A stretch of 64,000 nt of DNA from Sphingomonas sp. LR60 (GCF_036855935.1 NZ_JASPFK010000001.1:2110501-2174500); one strand, 5' to 3'; shown: positions 35,643-45,659, counted from the first letter of the stretch. Notes: generated by a model from the sequence alone, not told the origin. Made by a program: numbers and translations.

Positions 35643-37187
35643 ATGGCTAGTGCCCCGGCCTCCGGCCCCCCGCCCCTCACCGGCGCGCGGCTCGGCGTCA
35701 CCGCGCTGGCGCTCGCGCTCGGCACCTTCATGATGGTGCTCGACTCGACGATCGCCAACGTCTCGCTTCCCACCATCGCCGGCAATCTCGGCGTCTCCAG
35801 CGACAATTCGACATGGGTCGTCACCGCCTTCGCGGTCGCCAACGGCGTCGCTGTGCCGCTCACCGGCTGGCTGATGCGACGCTTCGGCGTGGTGCGCGTC
35901 TTCTGCACCTCGGTCGTGCTGTTCACGATCGCCTCGTTCCTGTGCGGGATCGCATGGAACCTGCCGTCGCTGATCGTCTTTCGCGTCATGCAAGGCGCGG
36001 TATCGGGACCGATGATGCCGGGCAGCCAGGCGCTGCTGATCGCGATCTTCCCCTCGGACAAACGCTCGACCGCGCTCGGCATCTGGTCGATGACGACCTT
36101 GGTCGCACCAATCATGGGGCCAATCCTCGGCGGGTACATTTCCGACAATTACCATTGGTCGTGGATCTTCCTGATCAACGTCCCCTTCGGCATCATCACC
36201 GCCTTCATCTGCTGGACGCGGCTGCGCGACCGTGAGACGCCGACCATGCAATTGCCGATCGACACGGTCGGCCTCGGCCTGCTGGTGCTGTGGGTCGGGT
36301 CGTTGCAGGTGATGCTCGATCTCGGCAAGAATGCCGACTGGTTCAACGATCCGCTGATCGTCGTGCTGTCGATCGTCGCGATCGTCGGCTTCGTCTCCTG
36401 GGTGATCTGGGAGTTGACCGACGCCAACCCGACCGTCGACCTCAGCTTGTTCGCGCGCCGCAACTTCTGGATCGGCAATCTCGCGTTTTCGCTGGGCTAC
36501 GCGGTGTTCTTCGCCAACATCCTGATCCTGCCGCTGTGGCTCCAGACGCAGATGGGCTATACCGCCACCTGGGCCGGGCTGGTCGCCGCGCCGAGTGGCT
36601 TGGTCGCCGTGATCCTGACCCCGCTGATCGCGCGACTGTCGGGCAAGATCGACGCACGCATCCTCGCCACCGTCGCCTTCGCCGGCTTCGCGATCAGTTA
36701 CTGGATGCGCTCGGGCTTCACGACGCAGGCGACCTTCTACGATCTGATGCTGCCGTTGCTCGTGCAGGGCGTCTCGATGGCGACCTTCTTCCTCGCGATG
36801 CTGACGATCCTGCTCGACGGCATCCCGCCCGAGAAGATCCCGTCGGCGACCGGCATCTCGAACTTCGGCCGGATCGTCGCGGGCGGGTTCGCCGCCTCGC
36901 TGATCTCGACCGCGTGGGACCGTCGCGAGGCGCTCCACCAGTCGCGGCTCGCCGAAGCGATCGGCAACGGCATCGGCTGGCAGATGGCGTCGGAGAATTT
37001 GCAGAAGCTCGGAATGACCACGCAGCAAGCCGCCGCCGCGGTGACGCGCCAGATGGTCGGGCAGGCGTATCTGCTGTCCTCGACCGATCTGTTCCGCCTG
37101 TCGGCCTGGCTGGCCGCGGTGCTGATCGTCCCGATCTGGCTCTGCCGCCGCCCGCAGCCGCAGCATGGGCCGGTGGCGGCGGATTGA
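35643..37187 (+). CDS. emrB: DHA2 family MFS drug exporter (EmrB-like)
   Basis: Proton-driven 14-helix multidrug exporter that works with EmrA and the NodT factor. The 514-residue protein has the DHA2 landmarks: LDSTIANVSLPTIAGNLGVS in helix 1 (motif D1), WVVTAFAVANGVAVPLTGWL (motif C-like region), and motif A around GWLMRRFGVVRVF. It lacks recognisable extra domains. GGGAG lies upstream of the ATG. It is separated from emrA by 426 bases of repeats and an emrA tail fragment, so it may have its own promoter or be read from the marR promoter at lower level. Confidence 0.92.
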   Translation: MASAPASGPPPLTGARLGVTALALALGTFMMVLDSTIANVSLPTIAGNLGVSSDNSTWVVTAFAVANGVAVPLTGWLMRRFGVVRVFCTSVVLFTIASFLCGIAWNLPSLIVFRVMQGAVSGPMMPGSQALLIAIFPSDKRSTALGIWSMTTLVAPIMGPILGGYISDNYHWSWIFLINVPFGIITAFICWTRLRDRETPTMQLPIDTVGLGLLVLWVGSLQVMLDLGKNADWFNDPLIVVLSIVAIVGFVSWVIWELTDANPTVDLSLFARRNFWIGNLAFSLGYAVFFANILILPLWLQTQMGYTATWAGLVAAPSGLVAVILTPLIARLSGKIDARILATVAFAGFAISYWMRSGFTTQATFYDLMLPLLVQGVSMATFFLAMLTILLDGIPPEKIPSATGISNFGRIVAGGFAASLISTAWDRREALHQSRLAEAIGNGIGWQMASENLQKLGMTTQQAAAAVTRQMVGQAYLLSSTDLFRLSAWLAAVLIVPIWLCRRPQPQHGPVAAD

Positions 37188-37205
37188 GGCTGCTTCCTTC
37201 TCCAC

Positions 37206-37329
37206 CCTCGTTCGCTTCGAGTAGCGATCGAGCCTGTCGAGAGCGCGTATCGAGAAGTCGCCGACGCAAGCCCCTCTCCATATGCCGTCCCGACAAGCTC
37301 GACGGCTACTCGAGGCGAACGGGATCGTG
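37206..37329. repeat. Intergenic repeat, family 4 (copy b)
   Basis: CCTCGTTCGCTTCGAGTAGC on the left and GACGGCTACTCGAGGCGAAC on the right. It is the partner of the copy at 19648. It lies in the 183-base gap before kynU. Confidence 0.8.
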
Positions 37330-37370
37330 AGGGGCTTCCGTATCCCCGGTAACGATCCTACCCTGCCCTC

Positions 37371-38564
37371 ATGACCGACTTCGCCGCCACCCGCGCCCTG
37401 TTCCATTTGCCGGAAGGCGTGATCTACCTCGACGGCAACTCGCTCGGCCCGCTGCCGCTCGCCGCCGAGGCCCGCGCCGCGCAAGTGCTCCGCGCCGAAT
37501 GGGGAGATCGGCTGATCCGTGCCTGGAACGATGCCGACTGGACCACGCTACCCGCGCGCGTCGGGGACCGCATCGCACGGCTGATCGGCGCCCCGCCCGG
37601 CAGCGTCACCACCGGCGACACGCTGTCGATCAAGGTCTTCCAGGCGCTCGCCGCCGCGCTCGCGCTCCGCCCGGACCGGCGCATCGTCCTCTCCGACACC
37701 GGCAATTTCCCGACCGATCTCTACATCGCCGACGCGCTGACGCAGGCGTTGAACCGCAGATTGGAAGTGAAGGTCGTCGCCCCCGAAGACGTCGCCGCCG
37801 CGATCGACGACAGCGTCGCGGTCGTGATGCTCACGCAGGTCGATTACCGCACCGGCCGGCTCCACGACATGCCCGCGCTTACCGCACGCGCCCATGCGGC
37901 AGGCGCGCTGACCGTCTGGGACCTCGCGCATTCCGCGGGCGCGCTGCCGATCGACCTTGTCGCCGCGCACGCCGACTTCGCGGTCGGCTGCACCTACAAA
38001 TATCTCAACGGCGGCCCCGGCGCGCCCGCCTTCATCCATGTCGCGCGCGAGCACGCGAACGTCGCGCAGCCGATCCTCGCCGGCTGGTTCGGGCATGACG
38101 CGCCGTTCGCGTTCGAGCGCGGCTATTGCCCCGCCCCCGGCGTCGAGCGGATGCGCGTCGGCACCCCGCCGATCGTCGCGCTGTCGATCCTCGACGCCGC
38201 GCTCGACCCATGGGACCAGGTCGACATGGCTGATCTGCGCGCCGCCTCGATCCGCCTGTCGGAACGCTTCATCCGCGACGTCGAGGCGCATTGCCCGCAG
38301 GTCACGCTCGCCTCGCCGCGCGACCCGCACGCGCGCGGCAGCCAGGTCAGCTTCACGCATCCCCAGGCCTATGCCGTGATGCAGGCGCTGATCGCGCGCG
38401 GCGTGATCGGCGACGTCCGCGCGCCCGACATACTGCGCTTCGGCTTCACCCCGCTCTACCTGACCGAGGACGAAGTCGCACAGGCCGCCGCGATCCTCAC
38501 CGACATCCTCGCGACCGGCGAATGGGACCAGCCGCGCTTCCACCAACGCGCGAACGTGACATGA
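37371..38564 (+). CDS. kynU: Kynureninase
   Basis: PLP enzyme that splits kynurenine to anthranilate and alanine. The 397-residue protein shows [11 protein letters not shown] at the N-terminus, [14 protein letters not shown], and the PLP lysine in [15 protein letters not shown] (about residue 208). Length and motifs are typical. Its TGA overlaps the ATG of tryptophan 2,3-dioxygenase by four bases, so both form one operon. The formamidase step (kynB) is not encoded here. Confidence 0.95.
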   Translation: MTDFAATRALFHLPEGVIYLDGNSLGPLPLAAEARAAQVLRAEWGDRLIRAWNDADWTTLPARVGDRIARLIGAPPGSVTTGDTLSIKVFQALAAALALRPDRRIVLSDTGNFPTDLYIADALTQALNRRLEVKVVAPEDVAAAIDDSVAVVMLTQVDYRTGRLHDMPALTARAHAAGALTVWDLAHSAGALPIDLVAAHADFAVGCTYKYLNGGPGAPAFIHVAREHANVAQPILAGWFGHDAPFAFERGYCPAPGVERMRVGTPPIVALSILDAALDPWDQVDMADLRAASIRLSERFIRDVEAHCPQVTLASPRDPHARGSQVSFTHPQAYAVMQALIARGVIGDVRAPDILRFGFTPLYLTEDEVAQAAAILTDILATGEWDQPRFHQRANVT

Positions 38565-39376
38565 CCGACACGCACCACGACGCCGAACTCAACTTCGCCG
38601 ACCGTATGGGCTACGGCGACTATCTTGCGCTCGACCGTGTACTGGACGCCCAGCATCCGCTGAGCGACGCGCACGACGAATTGCTGTTCATCATCCAGCA
38701 CCAGACCAGCGAGTTGTGGATGAAGCTGGCGGTCCACGAACTCGAAAGCGCGCGCGACGCGATCCTGTCCGGCGCGCTGCCAGAAGCGTTCAAGCTGCTG
38801 GCGCGCGTGTCGCGCATCCTCGAACAGCTCAACGGCGCGTGGGACGTGCTGCGCACGATGACTCCCAGCGACTATACCACCTTCCGCGACGCGCTCGGTC
38901 GCTCGTCCGGCTTCCAGTCGTGGCAATATCGCGCGATCGAATATCTGTGCGGCAACCGCACCGCCGCGACGCTCGGCCCGCACCGCCACCGTCCCGCGAT
39001 GCTCGCGCGACTGGAAGCGATCCTCGCCGCACCGAGCATCTACGACGCCGCGCTTACCCGTCTCCACGCCGCCGGGCTGCTCGCCGACCCGGCACGCGAC
39101 TGGCGCACCCCGCACGCGCCGGCCGAGGCGATCACCGCCGCCTGGGCGACCGTCTACCGCGACCCGCAAGCGCATTGGCCGCTCTACGAACTTGCCGAGA
39201 AACTGGTCGATCTCGAGGATTATTTCCGCCGCTGGCGCTTCAACCACGTCACCACCGTCGAGCGTGTGATCGGGCTCAAGCGCGGCACCGGCGGCACCGC
39301 GGGCGTGTCGTACCTGCGCCGGATGCTGGAGGTCGAGCTGTTCCCCGAACTATGGGCAGTGCGCACCCAGCTATAG
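38561..39376 (+). CDS. kynA: Tryptophan 2,3-dioxygenase
   Basis: Haem enzyme that opens the indole ring of tryptophan to N-formylkynurenine. The 271-residue protein has the family segment [32 protein letters not shown], the haem-ligand His in [13 protein letters not shown] and the substrate loop [13 protein letters not shown]. It is coupled to kynU. Together they turn tryptophan into anthranilate plus alanine once formylkynurenine is hydrolysed elsewhere. Confidence 0.95.
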   Translation: MTDTHHDAELNFADRMGYGDYLALDRVLDAQHPLSDAHDELLFIIQHQTSELWMKLAVHELESARDAILSGALPEAFKLLARVSRILEQLNGAWDVLRTMTPSDYTTFRDALGRSSGFQSWQYRAIEYLCGNRTAATLGPHRHRPAMLARLEAILAAPSIYDAALTRLHAAGLLADPARDWRTPHAPAEAITAAWATVYRDPQAHWPLYELAEKLVDLEDYFRRWRFNHVTTVERVIGLKRGTGGTAGVSYLRRMLEVELFPELWAVRTQL

Positions 39377-39435
39377 AGCGCTACCCTCCGGTCGTCGCGG
39401 CTGTTACGATCCCCGCCAAGAAGGGGATTGATCCG

Positions 39436-42063
39436 ATGAAGACCTTGCTGCTCGCCTCCGCGGCGCTGCTGTTCGCCGTGCCCGCCACCGCCCAGACGCC
39501 CGAGGTTCCGCTCGGTCGATTGTCCGACGCCGCGCGCCCGACCGCCTATCGCCTCGCGCTGACCATCGATCCCACCCAGCCGCGCTTCACGGGCCATACC
39601 GAGATCGACACGCAGGTCGCGCGCGCCACGCGCTCACTGTTCCTGCACGGCAACGACCTCACCGTCACTCGCGTCACCGCTACTGCGGGCAAGCGCACGC
39701 TGACCGCACGCTATACGCAGGTCGACGCCTCGGGCGTCGCGCGGCTCGACTTCGACGGCACGCTGCCCGCCGGCCGCGTCACGCTGACCTTCGATTACGA
39801 CGCGCCGTTCATGACCGGCAGCGAAGGGCTGTACCGCGCCAAGGTCGGAGACGACTGGTACGCCTGGACGCAATTCGAACCGATCGACGCGCGCCGCATG
39901 TTCCCGTCGTTCGACGAACCGGGCTTCAAAACGCCGTTCACGCTGTCGATCACCGCCCCGACCACGCAGAAGGTCTTCGCCAACACTCCGGAGGTCGCGC
40001 ACGGCACTTCGGGCGGCGGGCTGACCGTCCACAAGTTCGCCGCGTCAAAGCCGCTGCCGACCTATCTGGTCGCGCTCGCGGTCGGTGCGTTCGACGTCGT
40101 CCCCGGCAACGCCCCCGCCAATGCGGTGCGCAAGACCGCGCTTCCGTATCGCGCGATCGCCACCAAGGGGCAGGCGTCGCGCCTGCAACTCGCCGCCAGC
40201 GAAGGCCCGAAGATCCTCGCGCTCCACGAAGATTATTTCGGCATCCCCTATCCGTTCGAGAAGCTCGACCAGATCGCCTCGCCGGTGATGAGCGGCGCGA
40301 TGGAGAATGCCGGACTCGTCACCTACAACGACACGTTGCTGCTGCTCTCGCCCGACGCCCCCGCCGCGCAGCGCCGCGACTTCGGGATGGTCGTCGCGCA
40401 CGAACTGGCACACCAATGGTTCGGCGACCTCGTGACTCCGAAATGGTGGACCGACATCTGGCTCAACGAGAGCTTCGCCGAATGGGCCGGCAACCGCGTC
40501 GGCGAATTGTGGCAGCCGGGGCTCGGCACCGAAGTCGGACAACTCGCCGAGGCGTTGGCGGCGATGGACACCGACAGCCAGTCGGTCGGTCGCCCGATCC
40601 GTCAGGAGATCAAGCGCAGCGACGAAGTCTCCAGCGCCTTCGATCTCGATCACCTACCAAAAGGGGGTCAGGTGCTGACGATGGTCGAGCGCTATCTCGG
40701 CCCCGATCGCTTCCGCCGCGGCGTCCAATATCACCTCAACCGCTTCCGCTATGGCAATGCCGACGCCAACGACTTCTTCGCGTCGATGGCCAAGGGCTCG
40801 GGTGACCCCGGCGTCGTGCCGGTGTTCCGCAGCTTCGTCGAACAGACCGGGGTGCCGGTCATCAGCATCCGGCAGGACGGCACCGGCTGGCGGCTCGCGC
40901 AGGCGCGCTACCGCCCGATCGGCGTCGCCGCGGTCGCGCCGCAGACCTGGAACGTGCCCGTCTGTGCGCGACAGGGCGAGGTGCGCAGCTGCACGCTGCT
41001 GACCGGCGCGAGCGGCACGCTCGCGCTTAAGGGCAACGGTCTGGCGGTCCCCAACGCCGATGGCGCGGGCTATTGGCGCTACAGCCTCGACGATGCCGGA
41101 TGGCAGACGCTGATGGCCGGCGCCGCCGCCCTGCCAGCGCGTGAGGCGATGGCCGCCGCCGACAGCCTGTGGTCGGACTTCACCGCCGGCAATGCCGGCT
41201 TCGCGCGCGTCGTGTCGAGCGCGCGCATCCTCGCCGACCATCGCGAGCGCTCGGCGACCTTGCTGCTTCCCTCGGCGATCGACGGCGTCGAACGCTTCGG
41301 GCTCACGCCCGCCGCCGAAGCGGGGCTACGTCGCCTCGCGGGCGAGCTGTCGCTGCCGCGGCTGCGCAGCCTCGGCGCGCTCAAGCTCACCACCGGCGCC
41401 TATGCGAATGAGGAAACCGGGCAGAGCCAGTTGCGCCAATCGCTGGTTTCCTATGCCGCGTTCGTCGCCAAGGATGCCACGGTCCGCCGCCAGCTCACCA
41501 CCGCCGCACAGGCGTCGCTGGCGGGCGACGCGCAGGCGCTCGACCCGAGCTATCGCGCGGTCGCATTCGTCGCGGCGGTGCAGGATCTTGGCGTGCCGTT
41601 CATGGATACGCTCCGCTCCGCGCTGATCGCCAGCACCGATCCGCTCTTCCGCCAGCAGGCGGTGCGCGCGCTTGGTTCGGCGACCACCCCCGCCGCCGTC
41701 ACCCGCGCGTTGGCGCTGACCGAGGATCAGGCGCTGCAATCGACCGAGCGTGTCACGATCCTGCGCATCCTTCCCAACCGCCCGGTCGGACGCGACGCCG
41801 TGTTCGCACGCTTGCAACAGAATTTCGACGCGGTCGCCGGCAGCATCCCGGTGTTCGCCCGCCCGCGCCTGCCCTTGTCGTTTGCCGGCTATTGCAGCGC
41901 CGACAAGGCCGCTGCGGTCGAGGCGATGTTCCGCCCCAAGCTTGCGGTGCTGAACGGCGGCGCGCTCGAACTCGGCCAGACGCTCGACGCGATCAACCAA
42001 TGCGTTGCGCTAAAGGCCGCCAAGGGCGCGGAGATCGAAGCGGTGCTGACGAAGGCGCAGTGA
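39436..42063 (+). CDS. Exported M1 family aminopeptidase (ERAP/PepN-type)
   Basis: Zinc aminopeptidase of 875 residues with a Sec signal peptide (MKTLLLASAALLFAVPATA). The N-terminal beta domain is followed by the exopeptidase motif GAMENAG, the zinc motif HELAHQWFGD, the third ligand WLNESFAEW and an ERAP1-like helical C-terminal domain (about 530-875). AAGGGGA precedes the ATG. It follows kynA by 59 bases and may be cotranscribed, but it has no obvious link to tryptophan breakdown other than releasing amino acids. Confidence 0.92.
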   Translation: MKTLLLASAALLFAVPATAQTPEVPLGRLSDAARPTAYRLALTIDPTQPRFTGHTEIDTQVARATRSLFLHGNDLTVTRVTATAGKRTLTARYTQVDASGVARLDFDGTLPAGRVTLTFDYDAPFMTGSEGLYRAKVGDDWYAWTQFEPIDARRMFPSFDEPGFKTPFTLSITAPTTQKVFANTPEVAHGTSGGGLTVHKFAASKPLPTYLVALAVGAFDVVPGNAPANAVRKTALPYRAIATKGQASRLQLAASEGPKILALHEDYFGIPYPFEKLDQIASPVMSGAMENAGLVTYNDTLLLLSPDAPAAQRRDFGMVVAHELAHQWFGDLVTPKWWTDIWLNESFAEWAGNRVGELWQPGLGTEVGQLAEALAAMDTDSQSVGRPIRQEIKRSDEVSSAFDLDHLPKGGQVLTMVERYLGPDRFRRGVQYHLNRFRYGNADANDFFASMAKGSGDPGVVPVFRSFVEQTGVPVISIRQDGTGWRLAQARYRPIGVAAVAPQTWNVPVCARQGEVRSCTLLTGASGTLALKGNGLAVPNADGAGYWRYSLDDAGWQTLMAGAAALPAREAMAAADSLWSDFTAGNAGFARVVSSARILADHRERSATLLLPSAIDGVERFGLTPAAEAGLRRLAGELSLPRLRSLGALKLTTGAYANEETGQSQLRQSLVSYAAFVAKDATVRRQLTTAAQASLAGDAQALDPSYRAVAFVAAVQDLGVPFMDTLRSALIASTDPLFRQQAVRALGSATTPAAVTRALALTEDQALQSTERVTILRILPNRPVGRDAVFARLQQNFDAVAGSIPVFARPRLPLSFAGYCSADKAAAVEAMFRPKLAVLNGGALELGQTLDAINQCVALKAAKGAEIEAVLTKAQ

Positions 42064-42072
42064 CCTACCGCT

Positions 42073-42170
42073 CGTCGCCCCGGACGTGATCCGGGGCCCC
42101 GCTTCCTCTTGGCGACGGCGAACGATCGCCTTCTTCCGTCCTTGCTACGCTCGAAATGACGAACCACGGT
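42073..42170. repeat. Fragments of family-3 and family-2 repeats
   Basis: CGTCGCCCCGGACGTGATCC with GGCCCCGCTTCCTCTTGG looks like a family-3 left half. TTGCTACGCTCGAAATGACG looks like a family-2 right arm. Both partners are missing, so these are decayed elements downstream of the aminopeptidase. Confidence 0.5.
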
Positions 42171-42174
42171 CAGC

Positions 42175-42213
42175 CAAAGAAAAGGGGCGGCCACCGCAGC
42201 GACCGCCCCCTTC
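42175..42213 (-). terminator. Rho-independent terminator of the xyl operon
   Basis: On the minus strand GGGGCGG and CCGCCCC pair around a loop, and TTTTCTTT follows. It is 21 bases beyond the stop of the sugar porter. Confidence 0.75.
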
Positions 42214-42233
42214 TCACCGCAAGAAGCGCAACC

Positions 42234-43682
42234 TCACCCCTGCATATCCTCCAGCTCGCGCCCGCGCGTCTCGTGCACCATCTTTCGCACGAAGAAGAAC
42301 GAGATCGCAGCGAACACCGCATAGCCGGTATAGGTCACCGCCAGCCCCGGCGACACCGCCAGCGCCGGGAAGCTGACCGAGATCGCCGCATTGGCGATCC
42401 ACTGCGCGAAGCCGGCGACCGCCAACCCCGAACCGCGGATCTGGTTCGGGAACATCTCGCCCAGCATCACCCACATCACCGGGCCCCAGCTGGCGTTGAA
42501 GAAGATCACGTACAAATTCGCCGCGACCAGCGCGATCACGCCATTGTTGCCCGGCAGGCTCACTGCGCCCGCCGCATCGGTGACCGCGGTCGAGAACGCC
42601 CAGGCGACCACCGCCAGCGTCACCGCCATGCCCGCCGATCCGATCAGCAGCAGCGGCTTGCGCCCGATCCGGTCGACGGTGAAGATCGTGAACACGCACG
42701 CCGCGATCGACAGCACGCCCGACAGGATATTGGTCTGCAGCGCATAATCCTCGGAGAAGCCGACAGCCTCCCACAAGGTCGCGCCATAATAGAAGACGAC
42801 GTTGATCCCGACGAGCTGCTGGAACACCGCCAGCCCGATTCCGGCCCAGACGATCGGGCGGATACGGCCGGTGGTGCGGTCCTTGAGGTCCGACAGCTTG
42901 GGGCGGTGATGATCGGCGGCGAGGCTGCCGCGGATCTCGCCGACCTTGCGATCGGCCTCGGCGGTGCCGAACAGCCGAGTCAGCACCTTGTGCGCCTCGT
43001 CGTCACGCCCGCGCGCGACCAGATAGCGCGGGCTTTCCGGGATCACGAGCAGCGCGAGCAGATACACCAGCGCCGGGATCGCCTGCAGCCAGAACATCCA
43101 CCGCCATGCCGTGAAGCCGAACCAGAAGTCCGCGGTCGAGCCACCGGCGTAGCGCGCCAGTGCGAAGTTCGCGACGAACGCGCCGGTCAGGCCGGTGATG
43201 ATCATCACCTGCTGCAAGCTGGAGAGTCGTCCGCGGATCGCCGCCGGCGTCACTTCGGAAATATAGACCGGCGAGATGACGCTCGCCGCACCGACGCCAA
43301 GCCCGCCGACGATACGCGCGAGGATGAAGATCACCGAGGACGAGGCCGCCCCCGCGACCAGGGCGCTGATCAGGAACAGGAACGCCGATCCCATCATCAC
43401 GCCGCGCCGCCCGATCCGGTCCGCGAGCCGCCCGGCCCCGAACGCACCGATCGACGAGCCGATCAGAATCGCGCCGACGTTGACGCCGATCCCCAGCTTG
43501 CCGAGATCGAAGGCGCTTTCCAGCCCCTTCTGCGTGCCGTTGATGACGCCCGAGTCGTAACCGAACATGAAGCCGCCGATCGTCGCCACCGCAACGATCG
43601 CGGCGATGAAGCCTATGTTCACCTGCCCCATCGCGGCATCGCGATCCGCCGGTCCGCCCGGCTCCATCATCACCATCGCCAT
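42234..43682 (-). CDS. Sugar porter family MFS transporter (XylE-like)
   Basis: Twelve-helix sugar-proton symporter of 482 residues. Family marks are GGFMFGYDSGVINGT in helix 1, the loop motif RLADRIGRRGVM, PESPRYLV after helix 6 and the second GRKPLL-type loop (VDRIGRKPLLL). It is the last gene of the minus-strand xylX-xylB cluster (58-base gap) and is followed by a terminator, so xylose or a related pentose is the likely substrate. The start is the first of several close Met codons and could be up to six residues shorter. Confidence 0.92.
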   Translation of the reverse strand: MAMVMMEPGGPADRDAAMGQVNIGFIAAIVAVATIGGFMFGYDSGVINGTQKGLESAFDLGKLGIGVNVGAILIGSSIGAFGAGRLADRIGRRGVMMGSAFLFLISALVAGAASSSVIFILARIVGGLGVGAASVISPVYISEVTPAAIRGRLSSLQQVMIITGLTGAFVANFALARYAGGSTADFWFGFTAWRWMFWLQAIPALVYLLALLVIPESPRYLVARGRDDEAHKVLTRLFGTAEADRKVGEIRGSLAADHHRPKLSDLKDRTTGRIRPIVWAGIGLAVFQQLVGINVVFYYGATLWEAVGFSEDYALQTNILSGVLSIAACVFTIFTVDRIGRKPLLLIGSAGMAVTLAVVAWAFSTAVTDAAGAVSLPGNNGVIALVAANLYVIFFNASWGPVMWVMLGEMFPNQIRGSGLAVAGFAQWIANAAISVSFPALAVSPGLAVTYTGYAVFAAISFFFVRKMVHETRGRELEDMQG

Positions 43683-43740
43683 CCCAGTCCCGCTCCCATT
43701 TGTGTTTTGCTTCGTGATCTAACGCCGTGGCTCGCTCCGG

Positions 43741-44493
43741 TCAGCGCCACCCGGCATCGACGAAATATTCGTGCCCCGTGCACATCCGCGCATCGTCGGA
43801 GGCGAGGAACAGCGCCAGCGCCGCGACGTCGGCAGGCTGGATGCGTCCGTCCAGGCATTGCGCCGCGACGATCTCCGCCTCGCCTTCGGGCGTGTACCAT
43901 TTCTCCTGCCGCGGGGTCTGGACGTTGCCGGGCACGATCGTGGTGACGCGAATGTTGTCGCGCCCCAGATCGCGCGCCATGCTGCGCGTCATCCCCTCGA
44001 TCGCGGCCTTGGCGGTCTGGTAGAGCACCAGCTCGGGGAGTCCGAGGTGCCAGCTGATCGAGCCGAAGTTGACGATCGCGCCGCCGCCCGCCGCTTTCAG
44101 GTGCGGCACCGCCGCCTGCGCGGCGAAGAACAGATGCCGCAGGTTCACCGCCATCCGCTCGTCCCAATAGGCCGGCGTGACCTCGGCGATCGTATGGCGA
44201 TCGTCGTTGGCGGCATTGTTGACGAGCACGTCGAGCCCGCCGAGCGTCTCGACCAGCGCCGCGATCGTGCCCGGCAGCGCCGCGACATCGGTCAGGTCGC
44301 AACGCTTGAAATGCGTCCGTTCGCCCAGCCGGTCGGCAAGCGCCTGCCCCGCCTCTTCCGCCACATCCACGAACGCGACATGCGCCCCTTGCGCGGCGAA
44401 CGCCTCGACCAGCCCCGCACCGATCCCGGTCGCACCGCCGGTGATCAGGACGCGCTTGCCCGACAGCGACGGATAGATGGCGTGACCGCTCAC
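43741..44493 (-). CDS. xylB: D-xylose 1-dehydrogenase (SDR family)
   Basis: Oxidises D-xylose to xylonolactone with NAD, the first step of the Weimberg pathway. The 250-residue SDR has TGGATGIG, NNAANDDRH and catalytic Ser in FGSISWHLGL with Tyr/Lys in YQTAK. From memory it closely follows Caulobacter XylB along the whole length (AIYPSL, KRCDL, YWDER, RQEKWYTPEGEAEIVAAQCL, CTGHEYFVDAGWR). The start is a GTG that overlaps the xylX stop by four bases. It should not be confused with xylulokinase, which shares the symbol in E. coli. Confidence 0.92.
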   Translation of the reverse strand: MSGHAIYPSLSGKRVLITGGATGIGAGLVEAFAAQGAHVAFVDVAEEAGQALADRLGERTHFKRCDLTDVAALPGTIAALVETLGGLDVLVNNAANDDRHTIAEVTPAYWDERMAVNLRHLFFAAQAAVPHLKAAGGGAIVNFGSISWHLGLPELVLYQTAKAAIEGMTRSMARDLGRDNIRVTTIVPGNVQTPRQEKWYTPEGEAEIVAAQCLDGRIQPADVAALALFLASDDARMCTGHEYFVDAGWR

Positions 44494-45626
44494 TTGGTCG
44501 GTTCCAGCAGACCGCGCCCGGCGAGGTTGCGGAACAGCGCGCCGATCCCGCCGGTCCACGGCGCGGCGTCCTTCGAGGTCACGACGCGATTGACCAGCCG
44601 GCCCAGCTTCGCGCTTTCGATCGTGACGACGTCGCCGACCTTGTGCGTGAAGCCGCGGCCCGGCTCGTCGCGATCCTGCACCGGCGCGAACAACGTGCCC
44701 AGGAACAGCACGAAGCCGTCCGGATACTGGTGTTCCGACAACGTCTGGCGCACCAGGTCGAGCGGATCGCGGCTGATTTCGGCCATGTTGCTGACCCCGT
44801 CGAGGTCATAACCGTCCTCGCCATGGATGTTCAGCCGCACCTCGGCGTGACGAACGTCGTCGATCGTGAACCCGTCGTCGAACAACCGCACCAGCGGCCC
44901 GAGCGAGCAGGAGGCGTTATTGTCCTTTGCCTTGCCGAGCAGCAGCGCCGAGCGCCCCTCGAAATCGCGCAAATTCACGTCGTTGCCCAGCGTCGCACCG
45001 ATCGCCTCGCCGCGGCTGTTCACCAGCAGCGCGACCTCGGGCTCGGGGTTGTTCCAGTGCGAGTCGGACCGGATACCGATCTCGGCCCCCGCCCCGACCG
45101 TCGCCAAAACGGGTGCCTTGGTGAAGACCTCCGCATCCGGGCCGATCGCAACCTCCAGATATTGCGACCAAAGTCCGTCCTCGATCAGCGCGCGCTTCAG
45201 CTCGGCCGCCTCGGGCGTGCCGGGCACCACCGAACGGATCGACCCGCCCATCCGTGCCTCGAGCCGCCCGCGGATCTCCGCCGCCGCCGACCAGTCGCCA
45301 CGCGCCCGCTCCTCGATCACCCGCTCGATCGCCGACACCGCAAACGTCACGCCGCACGCCTTGACGCACTGAAGGTCAACCGGGCTGAGGAGTTCGAGCG
45401 CCGCCTCGTCGAGCGCGCCGAGCGACCGCCCGCCCGCCCCCGACAAATCCCCTGCCTCGACCAGCGTCGACACGGTCGGAGAAACCGCCGACATGTCAAA
45501 GGCTTCACCTGCGATCACCAGCAGCGGGATCGGACCGGCCGGAGTCGCCGCGCGCCCCACGAACCGTCCCGAACGCCAATCCTGCGGCAAGCCCGACGCA
45601 ATCGCGTCGTTGAGCTGCGCCATCAT
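44490..45626 (-). CDS. xylX: 2-keto-3-deoxy-xylonate dehydratase (FAH family)
   Basis: Dehydrates 2-keto-3-deoxy-xylonate to alpha-ketoglutarate semialdehyde in the Weimberg pathway. The roughly 378-residue protein is a fumarylacetoacetate-hydrolase fold enzyme. Caulobacter-XylX-like stretches include PVDLQCVKACGVTFAVSAIE, LWSQYLEVAIGPDAE, SHWNNPEPEV, LGNDVNLRDFEGRSALLLGK and GTLFAPVQDRD. The ATG at 45626 has a GGTGGAGGGG site. An in-frame GTG lies nine bases upstream. It is the first gene of the operon and has a LacI-type palindrome close to the start codon. XylD (xylonate dehydratase) and XylA (semialdehyde dehydrogenase) are absent from the window. Confidence 0.9.
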   Translation of the reverse strand: MMAQLNDAIASGLPQDWRSGRFVGRAATPAGPIPLLVIAGEAFDMSAVSPTVSTLVEAGDLSGAGGRSLGALDEAALELLSPVDLQCVKACGVTFAVSAIERVIEERARGDWSAAAEIRGRLEARMGGSIRSVVPGTPEAAELKRALIEDGLWSQYLEVAIGPDAEVFTKAPVLATVGAGAEIGIRSDSHWNNPEPEVALLVNSRGEAIGATLGNDVNLRDFEGRSALLLGKAKDNNASCSLGPLVRLFDDGFTIDDVRHAEVRLNIHGEDGYDLDGVSNMAEISRDPLDLVRQTLSEHQYPDGFVLFLGTLFAPVQDRDEPGRGFTHKVGDVVTIESAKLGRLVNRVVTSKDAAPWTGGIGALFRNLAGRGLLEPTK

Positions 45627-45645
45627 CCCCTCCACCTTCTCAGTC

Positions 45646-45659
45646 TGATAGCGCTAACA
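45646..45659. promoter_or_regulatory. LacI-type operator TGATAGCGCTAACA upstream of xylX
   Basis: A palindrome centred on AGCGCT with one imperfect outer position, the standard shape of LacI/GalR family operators. It lies about 20 bases upstream of the xylX ATG, so a bound repressor would block transcription or its start. In Caulobacter a LacI-family XylR represses xylX from a similar site. No LacI-family gene is in this window. Confidence 0.7.

Noticed and set aside
35637..37484. 615-codon antisense open frame over emrB
   Set aside because: It is a shadow of the EmrB frame, with His/Arg/Asp-rich low-complexity sequence and no domain.
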